Assembly (NCBI GenBank): GCA_964019425.1
Contig: OZ025847.1
Coordinates: 588,501-652,500, forward strand
DNA length: 64,000 nucleotides
Direction: 5' to 3'
From: Flectonema sp. DT1601
Lineage: Eukaryota; Euglenozoa; Diplonemea; Diplonemida; Diplonemidae
The position numbers and the translations under genes are program-made. The notes beneath the pieces were generated by a model. It saw nothing but the letters and a program-made list of their open reading frames with translations. It was not told where the DNA came from and made no database searches. Position 1 is the first letter of the stretch; the number at the start of each line of letters is the position of its first letter. This document shows, piece by piece, positions 11,160 to 21,885 of the stretch.

Positions 11160-12410
11160 ATGTCGTTAGCAACTCCCATACCAGAGGGATTCCTTCCACC
11201 ACCTCCAGAGTCCTTGGCTCCTAAAAGAAATAAAGGAGAATACAGAGATGCATTAGACGATCTTAAAGAAGGAATGCAAGAAGCTCGACGAAATGAAGCA
11301 GCCGTCGAAGGATTAAATACAAAAATCTCAAATTTAGAAGCGACGATAGAAAATAAAGAAGAAAGTTCAAAACGAGAAGAAGAACTAAACAGAAAAATCC
11401 AAGAATTGGAAGCTCAATTAGCTCAAGTTAATAATCCAGAAACAGATGTAAGTCACGAAGGAGGAGATCGTTTTTGGAAGATGAAGTGCAAGTTACTACA
11501 ACTGAAGTTAGAAGATGCAGAGCAACGCTCTAACAAAGCTGATCTTGATAAAGCAAAGTTCCAAGAGCAAGTGTATTTAGGAGAGGCTGTTGATACAAAA
11601 ATGGCTTATAAGATGACTGACATCGAACTCGATAACGTTCGCCTTCGTCGTTTAAACCGATTGCTGTCATCTCAGATATCAGAAATGGAAAAAATGAAAC
11701 CGACAGCAGACTACCTCCGCTCAATGGCTGGCCTCCTAAACACTCATGAGACTTATGTTAATGGAATCTTAAAGGAATGTGATGCTTTGACTGTACCTCC
11801 TAATTACTATAATTTACCTTCAACAATGCCAAGAGAAGAAGTTTATTGTGGTAGATGCAGCATGCTTCTTAATGAAAGTGACAGGGGTGATGAATACCCA
11901 AAAGCAGTACGACAGAGAGAAGGACCTTTACACGCGATTCCTTATAAAGCTAATCCTCGAGATCCGAAAGAAGGAATTGGAATTGAGAGAAGTGACGTCA
12001 TTAATATTGAAGTTCCTAGTAGAGCTATTCGTGAGAATGTGTTGGTCACTCCTGCCCAAATTATGAGAGCTGAGGCAGCTAATTCTACGATGCCGCCACA
12101 GGCTTCATGGATTCATCCAGAACCTGTTACGTATCACACTCCTTTTTCTATTCCTGTTCAGTCATATGATGCATCTCCTCGAACTGTATCACCACCAAGA
12201 CAGGCTCAACATATTCCTGTATCAGCATCTGTTAGACATAATGGTAATGTTGGTAAATCAAATATATTCCATCCACAGTCAAGACCATTTCATCAAACAC
12301 CAAACCCTGCTGGTAATAAAAGAATATTTACTGGATCTCATTGGGAACCAGTTCCACATGCTTCTAATACAAATACCTCTATTCAAGGATCGGTTCGAAG
12401 ATCTTCTTGA
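11160..12410 (+). CDS. Coiled-coil protein with disordered C-terminal half
   Basis: Single exon, 416 aa, not recognised. The N terminus is Pro-rich (PEGFLPPPPES). Residues about 25-190 form a charged coiled coil. A short, less charged segment (about residues 185-225) contains YLRSMAGLLNTHETYVNG and may be a small helical domain. A C-x2-C pair (CGRC, about residue 228) is followed by about 180 disordered residues rich in Pro, Ser, His and Asn. It lies just upstream of a second coiled-coil gene on the same strand. A cytoskeletal or flagellar role is a guess from architecture only. Confidence 0.75.
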   Translation: MSLATPIPEGFLPPPPESLAPKRNKGEYRDALDDLKEGMQEARRNEAAVEGLNTKISNLEATIENKEESSKREEELNRKIQELEAQLAQVNNPETDVSHEGGDRFWKMKCKLLQLKLEDAEQRSNKADLDKAKFQEQVYLGEAVDTKMAYKMTDIELDNVRLRRLNRLLSSQISEMEKMKPTADYLRSMAGLLNTHETYVNGILKECDALTVPPNYYNLPSTMPREEVYCGRCSMLLNESDRGDEYPKAVRQREGPLHAIPYKANPRDPKEGIGIERSDVINIEVPSRAIRENVLVTPAQIMRAEAANSTMPPQASWIHPEPVTYHTPFSIPVQSYDASPRTVSPPRQAQHIPVSASVRHNGNVGKSNIFHPQSRPFHQTPNPAGNKRIFTGSHWEPVPHASNTNTSIQGSVRRSS

Positions 12411-12793
12411 AAAACTATTTAATTGAACTTCTTAACTCTTTTACTTTTTTTTTTTCACACCCGTTACCCGTCGGGTGTAGTGAAAAACATAAGTTTCTCC
12501 TTCGATTATGTTACTGCTGATATATTAGTTTTATTTATTTATTTTTTCTTTTGTTTGTTTGCACCCGACAAAGTTCGGAGAAGAAAAAAAAAAAAAAAAC
12601 TATTTCAGATTAAGAGCCGTCCATGTCTTGCGATCAACAATATATAAGGCTTTTATCTGAATGGTTTTTTTTTTTTTTTTGCTGTATCTCTTTCTCGTCC
12701 ATTAGAAAGCTGTTTTTTTTTTAGCTCTAAAGTGTGATTTATAAACTTCGATGGAAAGTCAACGACATTCTACACAGGAAGTGTTACTACCAA
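12411..12793 (+). other. Intergenic spacer with hairpin and dispersed repeat
   Basis: It holds a 7-bp hairpin at 12457-12478 (arms acacccg and cgggtgt, loop of 8) soon after the stop codon. Copy 2 of the dispersed repeat is at 12630-12663. Between them and after are A- and T-tracts. A tacacag ends at 12777 and marks the likely start of the next transcript. Confidence 0.5.
12630..12663 (+). repeat. Dispersed short repeat, copy 2 (intergenic)
   Basis: It matches 10289-10326 over about 34 bases with two small gaps. The hairpin is kept as ATAAG-GCT-TTTAT with one G-T wobble. See copy 1. Confidence 0.5.
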
Positions 12794-14002
12794 ATGGATC
12801 AAACGAAATCAAAAACAGCTAATTCACGTTCGTCGATGGCATCCACAGCAACATTGGCGATGGCTACAAGAGTGAAACGTAAAATGAAACAACAAAAGAA
12901 AGAAGAACCCAGTGAGACTGCTGTAGCAATGTTAGAAAGTGTTGAAACACTGAAGGGTGAAAGAGATGCGGAAATTTTCCAACTTACTGAAAGTTTGAAC
13001 AGAGAATCTTCCGAGGTAGCAGAACTACGACGAGAAGTTGTTGAAAAAAATTATATCATCCGACGTCTTGAAAAAACCGTATCAACTCAGCTGATAGAAG
13101 TTCAACAAGAAAAACAAAAATTAATTTCAACTGAAGCGTACCTTCAAAACCAACTAACTGACGTAGCACAGCAACATCAACGTCAGGTGGAGCAATGTGG
13201 AGATTTGGAACTCGAACTGGAGAAGTATAAATTAAAACACACAACATCTCAATTAGAGATAAAGTCAATGAGAGAAGACAAATCCGAACTAGAGCGAACA
13301 GTAAGAATAACTGAGAACTCTGCTTTACAAATGGAAGATTCACTTCGTATGGCAGTCAGTAAATCACAACGTGAAAATTATGATTTGAGAATGCACCACA
13401 GTAGACAAGAGAAAGCTCTGAATAACAGACTTGACACACTACAATCCGAGCTACTGGATTTCATACAACACACTGATAACACGCTATGTGATACTTCAAT
13501 AAAATGTAGAGTTCTGAATGAATACACGACGTTCATTGAACACATTACTCTCAAGTATAGAAATCTGTTGTCGAAATGCAGACTTTTAACTTCACGATTC
13601 AGTGAAGATCTACTTAAGGTTGCATCTCTTCATAGTAACTTACCAGAATACTTAAGAGATTTGTTGATGAATAAATCAACTGAATCGCTTGTTAATCTCG
13701 TTGATACACTTTCATTTGAGGTAAACGTCGGACAGTATCTTGTAGCGTTGTTTCCGCCTGATCATCAGTTTGGAGAATTTCAAAAAACGGGGTATCCGTA
13801 CACACCTTCAGCTGCTGTATTGGGACCTGGGTTTTTATCTACTCATTCTCGTGGAACTCGTCCAGCATCGGCACCGGTAAGAGGATCATCGTTGTTGTTG
13901 TTGTCGGAAGAAGCTGCTCCCGTGCGGACTACCAGAGATTTAAGTACAGTTTCTCGTAGGAAATATCTCACAAGAACATCTTGGAACCAAAGTAACGAAT
14001 GA
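12794..14002 (+). CDS. Coiled-coil protein, possibly ciliary/basal-body
   Basis: Single exon, about 402 aa from the ATG at 12794, 16 nt after a tacacag acceptor. The frame is open back to a GTG at 12734, but the acceptor lies inside that extension, so the later ATG is preferred. The N terminus is basic and Ser/Thr/Ala-rich (RVKRKMKQQKKEE, about residues 32-44). A near-continuous charged coiled coil covers about residues 45-250. A globular stretch with two Cys follows (DNTLCDTSIKCRVLNEY), then a helical segment, and finally a Ser/Arg-rich tail. The layout recalls BBOF1-like (DUF4515) basal-body coiled-coil proteins, but coiled coils match by composition, so this is only a suggestion. Confidence 0.75.
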   Translation: MDQTKSKTANSRSSMASTATLAMATRVKRKMKQQKKEEPSETAVAMLESVETLKGERDAEIFQLTESLNRESSEVAELRREVVEKNYIIRRLEKTVSTQLIEVQQEKQKLISTEAYLQNQLTDVAQQHQRQVEQCGDLELELEKYKLKHTTSQLEIKSMREDKSELERTVRITENSALQMEDSLRMAVSKSQRENYDLRMHHSRQEKALNNRLDTLQSELLDFIQHTDNTLCDTSIKCRVLNEYTTFIEHITLKYRNLLSKCRLLTSRFSEDLLKVASLHSNLPEYLRDLLMNKSTESLVNLVDTLSFEVNVGQYLVALFPPDHQFGEFQKTGYPYTPSAAVLGPGFLSTHSRGTRPASAPVRGSSLLLLSEEAAPVRTTRDLSTVSRRKYLTRTSWNQSNE

Positions 14003-14303
14003 TCGATTTTGTTTTTTTTCTTTTCTGCCTATATTTACACAAACTCCCGGCTATTTTATTATTATTACGATTTTTGGTCATTTTATTTTTTTATTTTTTT
14101 ATTATTATTATTCGAAGCGTTTCATGCATTGATGATATTCCATGGCATCGTAGCAGAGTTTTTCTTTTTTCAATCTTGGCGTTGGTTTCGTTGACCTTTC
14201 ATATTGACAAGAGTTTCTTTTAGTCTAATTGTCGTCATGGGCACGATGTGAAATTTTTTTTTAAATTCATTCTCTTTTTCAGAAATAAAAAAGACTAACA
14301 TGT
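14003..14303 (+). other. Short intergenic spacer
   Basis: T-rich non-coding spacer. A tctttttcag ends at 14282, 21 nt before the next start. An out-of-frame ATG at 14300 opens a four-codon upstream ORF (MYVS) that overlaps the real start at 14304. Confidence 0.55.
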
Positions 14304-17054
14304 ATGTCTCATAATAATAATCAGATTATGCAACAGTACAGCCCTCGTTCTCCTGAACGAAGAAAAGGGTCGTCTGGAACGTTTGGAACGTTTTTGAGAA
14401 TCGGAGTGATTACTTTAGTGTTATGGTGCATTAGTATACTAGTTGGTGTTGGGTCTGAGATGGTTCGAGGAAAGAGGATAAATGTAACTGTCGTTCTTAT
14501 CGCAACTCCTAATGATCGAGAAGAACCTTCTCCAAGCATAATGGAATCTGTTACGAAATGGAATGATCAACATTTTGGAAACCTCAGAATGATATCAATC
14601 GATATTGTTACTGTGTATCCATCTCTAACTCATATTCAAGGAAATCATAAAGGAATAAAAGTACTCCAGCCATGTCCTCAACGAAATGATAAATGCAAAG
14701 CTCTGGTAGGGTACAGCGATTTGGTTAATTTTGCTCTCGAGAATTTGCCTTCAGATACAACTCATGTGCTGCTGTTGTCGAGATCGCATGTGACTGAAGA
14801 TGTTACATCGTTGGTTGGGGACCTGCTGATCCCGTTTATGGAAAATTCAACAGTCGGTGTTGTGGGATGTACGATTGTTTCTCAATCAAATACTACACAG
14901 CCACGTGTTTTAGAACACGGTGTTACAGTTGGTTCAGGATTTTCGTTATTAGATTCTAAGTGGTCTCCTTTCTTATTAAAACAACACGCTGGGTTCACAA
15001 CTACTGACCAACGAGTCCGATCACGCTCAGCAGTTACCGCAGTCAGCCCTTACTGTATGATGGTTCCAACTGTGTTATTAAAAAAGTTAAATGGTTTTCG
15101 TCGTTTTACAGTTAGCATCCATGAGCAAATCGCTTTAGGACAGCTTTCTGGAGAATTCTTAGACGGTGATGTGTCGACCCTTAAGAATATTGTAGCGGAC
15201 GCAGTTGCAATTGTAGTTCACTCCCCAAAGAAACTTGAGTTAAAACGTCAAAGAAGATTACGAGTTGAAACATTGAGGATAATAAATGAAGCAACAGATT
15301 TGTTAAATGAATTGGGTTCGAAATTCGACTCAGAAGCATCTTACACGTCAGCAACATCTGATTATAGAAAAACACATTTAGAAGAACTAAAGAAACCAAT
15401 ACTCACTACAACAGAATGTAATTCTTACTACGCTCATATGTCTAACTTAGTTGATACGATTCTTGGTTTGATGAATGCCATTCGTCTTCGACAGCACACT
15501 GCGAAACTAGGAATTCAAGAAGAAGGTGGTTGGGATGTTTGCATAAGACTAAAACAACGTGGGTACACTGTTGTTGTAGTACCAAGTGTAGTTCATGTTG
15601 ATACATCTTTACTTCACCCAATGTACAAAGGTCAAACTAATATAACAAATAGACATCTCACTGATGTAGAACCAGCTTCATACGAAGTAACTGGTCCATT
15701 CCAAGGTGTTTGGGGAAGTGAAATAAATCAATTTTGGCCTGGCTACAAGGGAGGTCAATCACCACTATTGAGAATCGTGTGGCAGACATTTTGTTGTCAT
15801 TGCTGTGGATTTGCTAATGAGATCATCCACTTGGTGTTTCCACTTCAAACAAAACATGCGGTTGAATTGATTCCCGCACCAGACTGTTTCTGTCAGGGCT
15901 ATCCGTCTACTGTAATGGATTCGTTAGAGAGAATGCACAAACCAACTTCAATAAAAGCAACACCGAAACCAATTGACCCTAAAGAAATAGTTGTCTGGGT
16001 TAGCCACACTGACCCAGGCAGTTACTTAACAAGTGAAGTACTAAACGCACACGTTGATTATGTTGTTGGCAGGTCTATGTATGAATTCACAAAAATACCA
16101 AAACGATGGGTCTTAGAAAGTCAGGACAACGCAGATGAGATTTGGGTGCCTTCTGTTTTTGTGAAGAATGTTTGGATAGATGCTGGTGTTGATCCGAAGA
16201 AGATATATTTAATCCCTGAAGCTGTTGATGTTTTCTTCTTCGACCCCTCTGTTGCGGGTAAAGTCTCAATTCCTCTTCCTACTAATTGGAAACACTATAA
16301 TTCTAAACCCGATTTGCCTTCACCATCTGAAAACTTCCGTTTTCTCTCCCACTTCAAATGGGAGGATCGCAAAGGATGGGATGTACTTGTGAGTGCGTAC
16401 TTTACTGCTTTCACATCGAAGGATCCTGTTTCGCTTTATATTTTAACTCATATTTGGTTTCCTGGACCTCCAGAAACCCACGGTGATGTCACAAACTATA
16501 CATTCGTAAGAGATGAAATACTTTTAATTGCTGGTAAGCTACGTCTCAGATATGATGATCTCCCACACTTTGTTATTGTTACAAGTAGATTGTCAGAAGA
16601 AGATGTCGCTGCGTTATACAATTCAATGAATGCTTTTGTGTTACCTACAAAAGGTGAAGGATGGGGACTACCACCTCTTCAAGCAATGTCGTTAGGTCTT
16701 CCAACTGCTGTTACAAACTGGTCAGGCCCAGCTGATTTTCTTGACCCGACGTACTCATTTCCGATAGCCGTTACTCGCGTTGAAGAAATTCCTCGAAATT
16801 CTTACTACGGATACGCAAAAGGAAAATCTTGGGCTGTACCCTCAATAGATGATACGGTGAGGATATTAAAACTAATGAGCAATCCTGAAAATAAAAACAA
16901 GCTGCGTCTCATGGGACAACGAGCCCGTCAAGAAGTTTGTCGAAAATACAGCGAAGAAGCTGTTGCTGAAATTGTCAGCAAGCGATTTGATGAAATAAAA
17001 AACCTCATCGTGTCTGGTGAGGTTCCAAAGAGAATTCCAAAAGAACACGGTTAA
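14304..17054 (+). CDS. Type II membrane protein with GT2-like and GT4-like glycosyltransferase domains
   Basis: Single exon, 916 aa. A basic cytoplasmic stretch (residues 1-30) is followed by one membrane helix (about 31-50), as in Golgi or ER type II enzymes. The first half looks like a GT2 (GT-A) transferase: it ends in EEGGWDVCIRLKQRGYTVVVV, the usual end of GT2 catalytic domains where a glycan-making ED/EE motif precedes the D-x-C-L/I-R-L string. The second half (about 490-910) is a GT4 (GT-B) transferase with WVPSVFVKNVWIDAGV, a phosphate-loop-like RFLSHFKWEDRKGWD and the nucleotide-sugar site KGEGWGLPPLQAM. The family E-x7-E signature reads E785-x7-Q793 here, so the second Glu is Gln. 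It is probably a Golgi polymerising or dual transferase. The sugars are unknown. Confidence 0.85.
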   Translation: MSHNNNQIMQQYSPRSPERRKGSSGTFGTFLRIGVITLVLWCISILVGVGSEMVRGKRINVTVVLIATPNDREEPSPSIMESVTKWNDQHFGNLRMISIDIVTVYPSLTHIQGNHKGIKVLQPCPQRNDKCKALVGYSDLVNFALENLPSDTTHVLLLSRSHVTEDVTSLVGDLLIPFMENSTVGVVGCTIVSQSNTTQPRVLEHGVTVGSGFSLLDSKWSPFLLKQHAGFTTTDQRVRSRSAVTAVSPYCMMVPTVLLKKLNGFRRFTVSIHEQIALGQLSGEFLDGDVSTLKNIVADAVAIVVHSPKKLELKRQRRLRVETLRIINEATDLLNELGSKFDSEASYTSATSDYRKTHLEELKKPILTTTECNSYYAHMSNLVDTILGLMNAIRLRQHTAKLGIQEEGGWDVCIRLKQRGYTVVVVPSVVHVDTSLLHPMYKGQTNITNRHLTDVEPASYEVTGPFQGVWGSEINQFWPGYKGGQSPLLRIVWQTFCCHCCGFANEIIHLVFPLQTKHAVELIPAPDCFCQGYPSTVMDSLERMHKPTSIKATPKPIDPKEIVVWVSHTDPGSYLTSEVLNAHVDYVVGRSMYEFTKIPKRWVLESQDNADEIWVPSVFVKNVWIDAGVDPKKIYLIPEAVDVFFFDPSVAGKVSIPLPTNWKHYNSKPDLPSPSENFRFLSHFKWEDRKGWDVLVSAYFTAFTSKDPVSLYILTHIWFPGPPETHGDVTNYTFVRDEILLIAGKLRLRYDDLPHFVIVTSRLSEEDVAALYNSMNAFVLPTKGEGWGLPPLQAMSLGLPTAVTNWSGPADFLDPTYSFPIAVTRVEEIPRNSYYGYAKGKSWAVPSIDDTVRILKLMSNPENKNKLRLMGQRARQEVCRKYSEEAVAEIVSKRFDEIKNLIVSGEVPKRIPKEHG

Positions 17055-17864
17055 CATTCTCTATAGGAAGTTCTATTTACTACAGGATACCGCAAGCGGT
17101 TTCTTAACCCATCAGAGAGGCTCTTAATATTTCCACTCCAACTCTCCATCTGGGAAACCAGATTTAATTATTGCGTACTACTATGTTATTATTCTTTCAT
17201 TGCGGAAAGGAATATGTGATTGAGGAATGCTTTTAGTTAAGTTCTTTCGCAACAACGATCCTCTCCTACATTTTCGAAAACGACTATTCTTAATTTTTTG
17301 ATATGTTTGGTTTTTTCTCCTGCAGCTGTGAAGTTCCTTAAAGGAACTTTAAAGGCAGAAAAAAAATCGTGAGGGAAAAAAAAAAAAAAAATAGAAAAGA
17401 CGTGTGGTAAACTTTATATTTCTATTTTAATAATTTACTATGAGAAAGCAGTTGTGTATACTTTTGGTAACATAACATCGAAACGGTATGAATCGGCGGA
17501 AGAGTCCGCCTTTGGGAGATTGCGGTGTCTCCTAAACGTGGTTACTTTATCTTTTATGAGGTGTCATTTCGGCCCCATCGTTCATATTTCTCCAATGAAG
17601 CTATTGTGAGTAACTGTACTACATTTGGTCTATTCCATTGTAGGTGAAACATTTACTGCTGTTTTTGAGAGCATTGTTCTTTCGTTTTTGTTTTCAGATC
17701 TTTGTTTGCGATCAGCTCTTCACTTATATTCTCATAGTCGTGTTAAATGTTTTTTTTTATTTTCCTCCTCCACGCTCTTATGAAAAACTAATGAATTCAG
17801 ATCTGTTTGAAGTTATTCTTGTTTTATATTATAACAACACTCTTATAGTTTCTAAATCAAAAAG
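17055..17864 (+). other. Intergenic spacer with several hairpins
   Basis: Non-coding. Inverted repeats are at 17086-17097 (ACCGC-AA-GCGGT), 17331-17349 (nine-base arms aagttcctt/aaggaactt) and the pair 17495-17510 and 17515-17532 (arms ggcgga/tccgcc and ggaga/tctcc). A cttatag ends at 17848, 16 nt before the next ATG. An open frame at 17644-17868 is not supported as a gene. Confidence 0.5.
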
Positions 17865-20800
17865 ATGACCATTCCCGGTGAGTCAGGAGGCCCTGACAGT
17901 TCGTCGTCTGGTTCGGAACGGAACAAGAGGCAGCAACCGCAACAGGCAGAGGATGAAACCCAGCTGTCGATGTTGGAGAAGGGATCTCTGTTCGTTCACG
18001 GTTCAATGGAATCTGCGTTCGGAAAGCTGGCGACTGTGGTTGTGAACTCGCCGTTGATCACAATATTTTCGGCGTTGCTACTGGCTATTGCATTGTTCCA
18101 AGGAATTCATGTGTACGAAGAGGAGCTTTCTGCTGACAAACAGTTTACCCCGAGAGGGACGAGAGCTGTAGATGAACAGGAATGGTTGGAACTTCCGGAA
18201 AACTACGGGTGGGCGGACAGGACTGTGGAAGTGTACTTCACGGGTCCGAACATGGTGTCGCAAGAAGGTCTTGAATACATGCACGGGTATTGGAACAATG
18301 CTGTGAAAGGAGTGCAGGGGACTGCGAAGGGAAAAGTGGTGACTTACGACACGCAATGCGCACCGTACAGGACGTCACCTGGGTGCAAGGAACCTTTGTC
18401 TGTGCTTTCGCTGTTCGGATATAACGAAACTGCTGTGAGCACGATCGACCCTTCGAAGATCTCGAGTACTGAGTGGAGGAAGTTGTACCCGACTGGATCG
18501 GATGTCGATTACTACTTGTCGGGAGTGCAGGTTGACGCGAACGGAGTCATCGTTCATGCTGACGCTGCGCGGTTGGTGTTTGAACTCCGTCACGTTGAGC
18601 AGTCGACCAGCGATGGGGATGACGATCCTTTTTCCCGCGAATACGAGATCCAACTCGCGGAGCACACGGAAGACTTCTACCGCACTGGTGCAATCCAAGC
18701 ATTTGCTCTCACGGATGGCCAGGATTCGAAGCAGAGCGGAGATGCGGTGTCGGGGGATGTCACTTCTTTGATTGCTGGGTACATGTTAACTGTTGTGTAC
18801 ACCTGCTTCGTGCTGTCAAGGCCGAGAGCGAAGTTCAGCCATGGGGTGCTCGGGTTGGCATCTGTTCTGAGTGTGGGTATGGCGACGATGAGCAGCTACG
18901 GACTCTGTTGGTTGATTGGGATCAAGTTCAACAACGTTGTGCAGGTATTGGTGCTGATCTTGTTGGGTGTTGGTGTGGATGACACGTTCGTCATCATGGA
19001 CTGCTGGTGGGAATGCTACAAGATACCGGACATGAAGGAGAGGATGATCACTGCGCTCAGCCGTGCGGGTCCTGCGATTACTGTGACGTCTCTGACTGAC
19101 ATGATTGCTTTCTTGGCTGGCTCGTCTACTGAGTTTCCAGCCCTCCGTGACTTCTGCTACTACGCCACGTTCGGAATATTATTCGACTTCGCTTACCAGG
19201 TGACTTTCTTTGTGGCGATTGCGTACTTCTCCTCGAAGCGACAGGATGCCGGCCTCGCTGACTTCTGTTGCTGCGTGAAGGTTGAGGACGACTCGGGTTG
19301 TGGCTGCTGCATCGACAAGGAGGTGGCACACAACGAGGGTGACAGGGGGAAGTTGGCCAACCTTTCGGGAAGGGTGCTTCCGAGATTGACGATTGCCAGC
19401 ATCACCGGAAGAATCATCGTCGTTGTCATCACAGCTGCCCTGTTGGGAGTTTCGATTTGGGGAATCACAGAATTAGAGATGGACTTCGACACCGAGTGGT
19501 TCGTTCCCAAGGGTGCTTCTCTTCGAGACGTGTTCGATGTTCGAGACACTTATTTCCAAAGAAACAATGTGTACGCGAACGTGTACCTGGGGAATTGGGA
19601 CTACCCTTCTTTGGCTGTTCAGAACCGAATGGGAGACATTGGGTCTACTCTTGAGAGCAACAAGTGGGTAGTGTCTGGGTCGTTTATGTCTTGGATGGTA
19701 GACTTCAAAGATTGGGTGAGGAGGGAGCGACCTGCAAACTACAACGTGCAGACGACTGAAGTTATCCCGCGTGAGTCGTTCTATGCACTGCTGCGGGAGT
19801 TCACTGATATCAACAGGGATTATCAGAACGACGTACTCTACGCTGAGGATGGTTCGGTTCGGACGTCGCGTGTGTCTTTTTTGATAACGGGTGCGGCTTC
19901 TGATGACGGAACGGACGCGGTGGATGCGATGGACACTATCAGAGACAGCATGGATGCGATGAGAGGAGAGGGGGAAACGTTGTTTGCGTGGGCGTTCCCG
20001 TTCGTATTTTGGACCTCTTACAAGTTGTACATTCCGGAGGTGACACGGAACGTTCTCATTGCCGGAGCGTGCGTGTTGGTGTTGGTGACGGTGTTGGTGG
20101 CGAGCATCCCGATGGGTCTCACTGTTCTGCTGTGCGTCGGGTTGGTTGACATTTGCATGTTGGGTTTCATGCGAGTGGTTGGGGTTGCTGTGAACAGTGT
20201 GTCGGTGATCTGCATTGTAGTGGCGATTGGGTTAGCGGTGGACTACAGTGTGCACATCAGCCATGCTTTCTTGTTAGTGAAGGCGAGCGACACGGACGAG
20301 CACAGCTCTCGACAGCTTCGTGCGGGGTTTGCGCTCTCGAGAATGGGACCTGCCGTGCTGAACGGAGCTTTCTCGACTTTCCTCGCCGTCCTTCCGCTTG
20401 CGTTTGCCAAGTCGTATGTCTTCATTGTTTTCTTCCGAATGTTTGCGGTGATCATCTTCTTCGGTGTCTGGTTTGGTGTGATAGTCCTGCCGCTGTTTCT
20501 TTCTGTGACGGGACCTGCAGCCTACACCAATGCGAAGCACATTGATGAGTTTCCTGAACACAACCCGTTGGGGAACCCTGAACCAGAAGGGGAACCACCT
20601 GCTAATTCGACAACTGAAATGGAAGTTCAAGCTGCTAATACTGGAGATGTGTAATCAAAAGTCTTTATTATTATGATTAACTTAAATATTCAAATGGATA
20701 AGAATAAAAGAAGAATCCGGAGCAGCGGTTAAAGTAACATCCCCGTAGGTTTCTGAGATATTGAACTTCTGTCATACATGCTCTTTATTTAATTTGTTTT

Positions 20801-21849
20801 CTTCGGTTTTTAATAATTTCTGAAAAACCGAAACCTATCTTCTCCCTGAGCTACATGTGTCAGCATTTGTTGATCGAGTACGACGAGTGTTGTGAGGATG
20901 TGTCAGTTCAGGCATTATTTACTTGACTCTGTCTCTCTCTCTCTCTTCACAATAATATTTTTCCATTTTTTCCAAATGAAACCGACTCTTCATTTTTTCG
21001 ATTATTTAATTTATTAAGGTACCATTGAAGTTGCGGCCATTTTCTAAAAGTTGGTAAGAAGTAATTAAGGGAATCACGTCGAAGTAGTTTGTACTCGTCG
21101 CCAAGAAACCATCGTAAAGTAATGTACAGAACAGTGAGGGTTGATTATGATTTAATTTGTAGTTGAAAATTCCCCATTGCGAAGGCATTCGTTTGGTTCC
21201 AGTAAGTTCCCTTTGCCAACACTTGCGTTTTCTTTTTCTTTTTTTGTATTTAACAAGAATTGTAAGAATGTTTTTTTTTTTTTTCTTTTTGGCAGCACTC
21301 ACGGTTTCGTACACAAACAAAAAGTTTTGTACCTGCAAACCTATCGTTCGGTAGGAAAAGAATTGTGACAACTTGACCTCACTTCTTCCATCTTGGGATA
21401 TTTTAATACTGGTTGCACACAAACAACACGTTGTGAGTTTAATAAAATAGATATGAATTTGTGTTTTTTTTTTTGTTTTTTATGGAGCATTTTTTTCGTG
21501 CGAAAAAAAAAATAATAAAAAAATTTAAACGACTTTCCGCGGCGGCGATCTTCATTCCTGTCCGAGTCAGTTTATTTCACACAAACACCAGGAACTTTGT
21601 TCTGTGCTTAAGAGAGAGCTCCATGAAATCAATCTGTGTTCAGATGATTATTTTTTATTAGTCTGAAAAAAAAAAGGAAGAAAAAATTGAAATTTATTGA
21701 AGTAAAGAATTAAGCCCAGCTCTTTGTTTATTGTTTCCTTGCTTTATTTTTTCCACCCTATCTAACTACTACTAACTTAGGGGAATGGTACGAAGAAAGG
21801 TTGTTTGTAATCTTAGCCCGAAACCAACTTGTTTGTTGTCCTACGAATT

Positions 21850-21885
<36 letters not shown>

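Noticed and set aside
20930-20950. (CT)n tract as a regulatory site
   Set aside because: It is a simple microsatellite carried along in both duplication copies.
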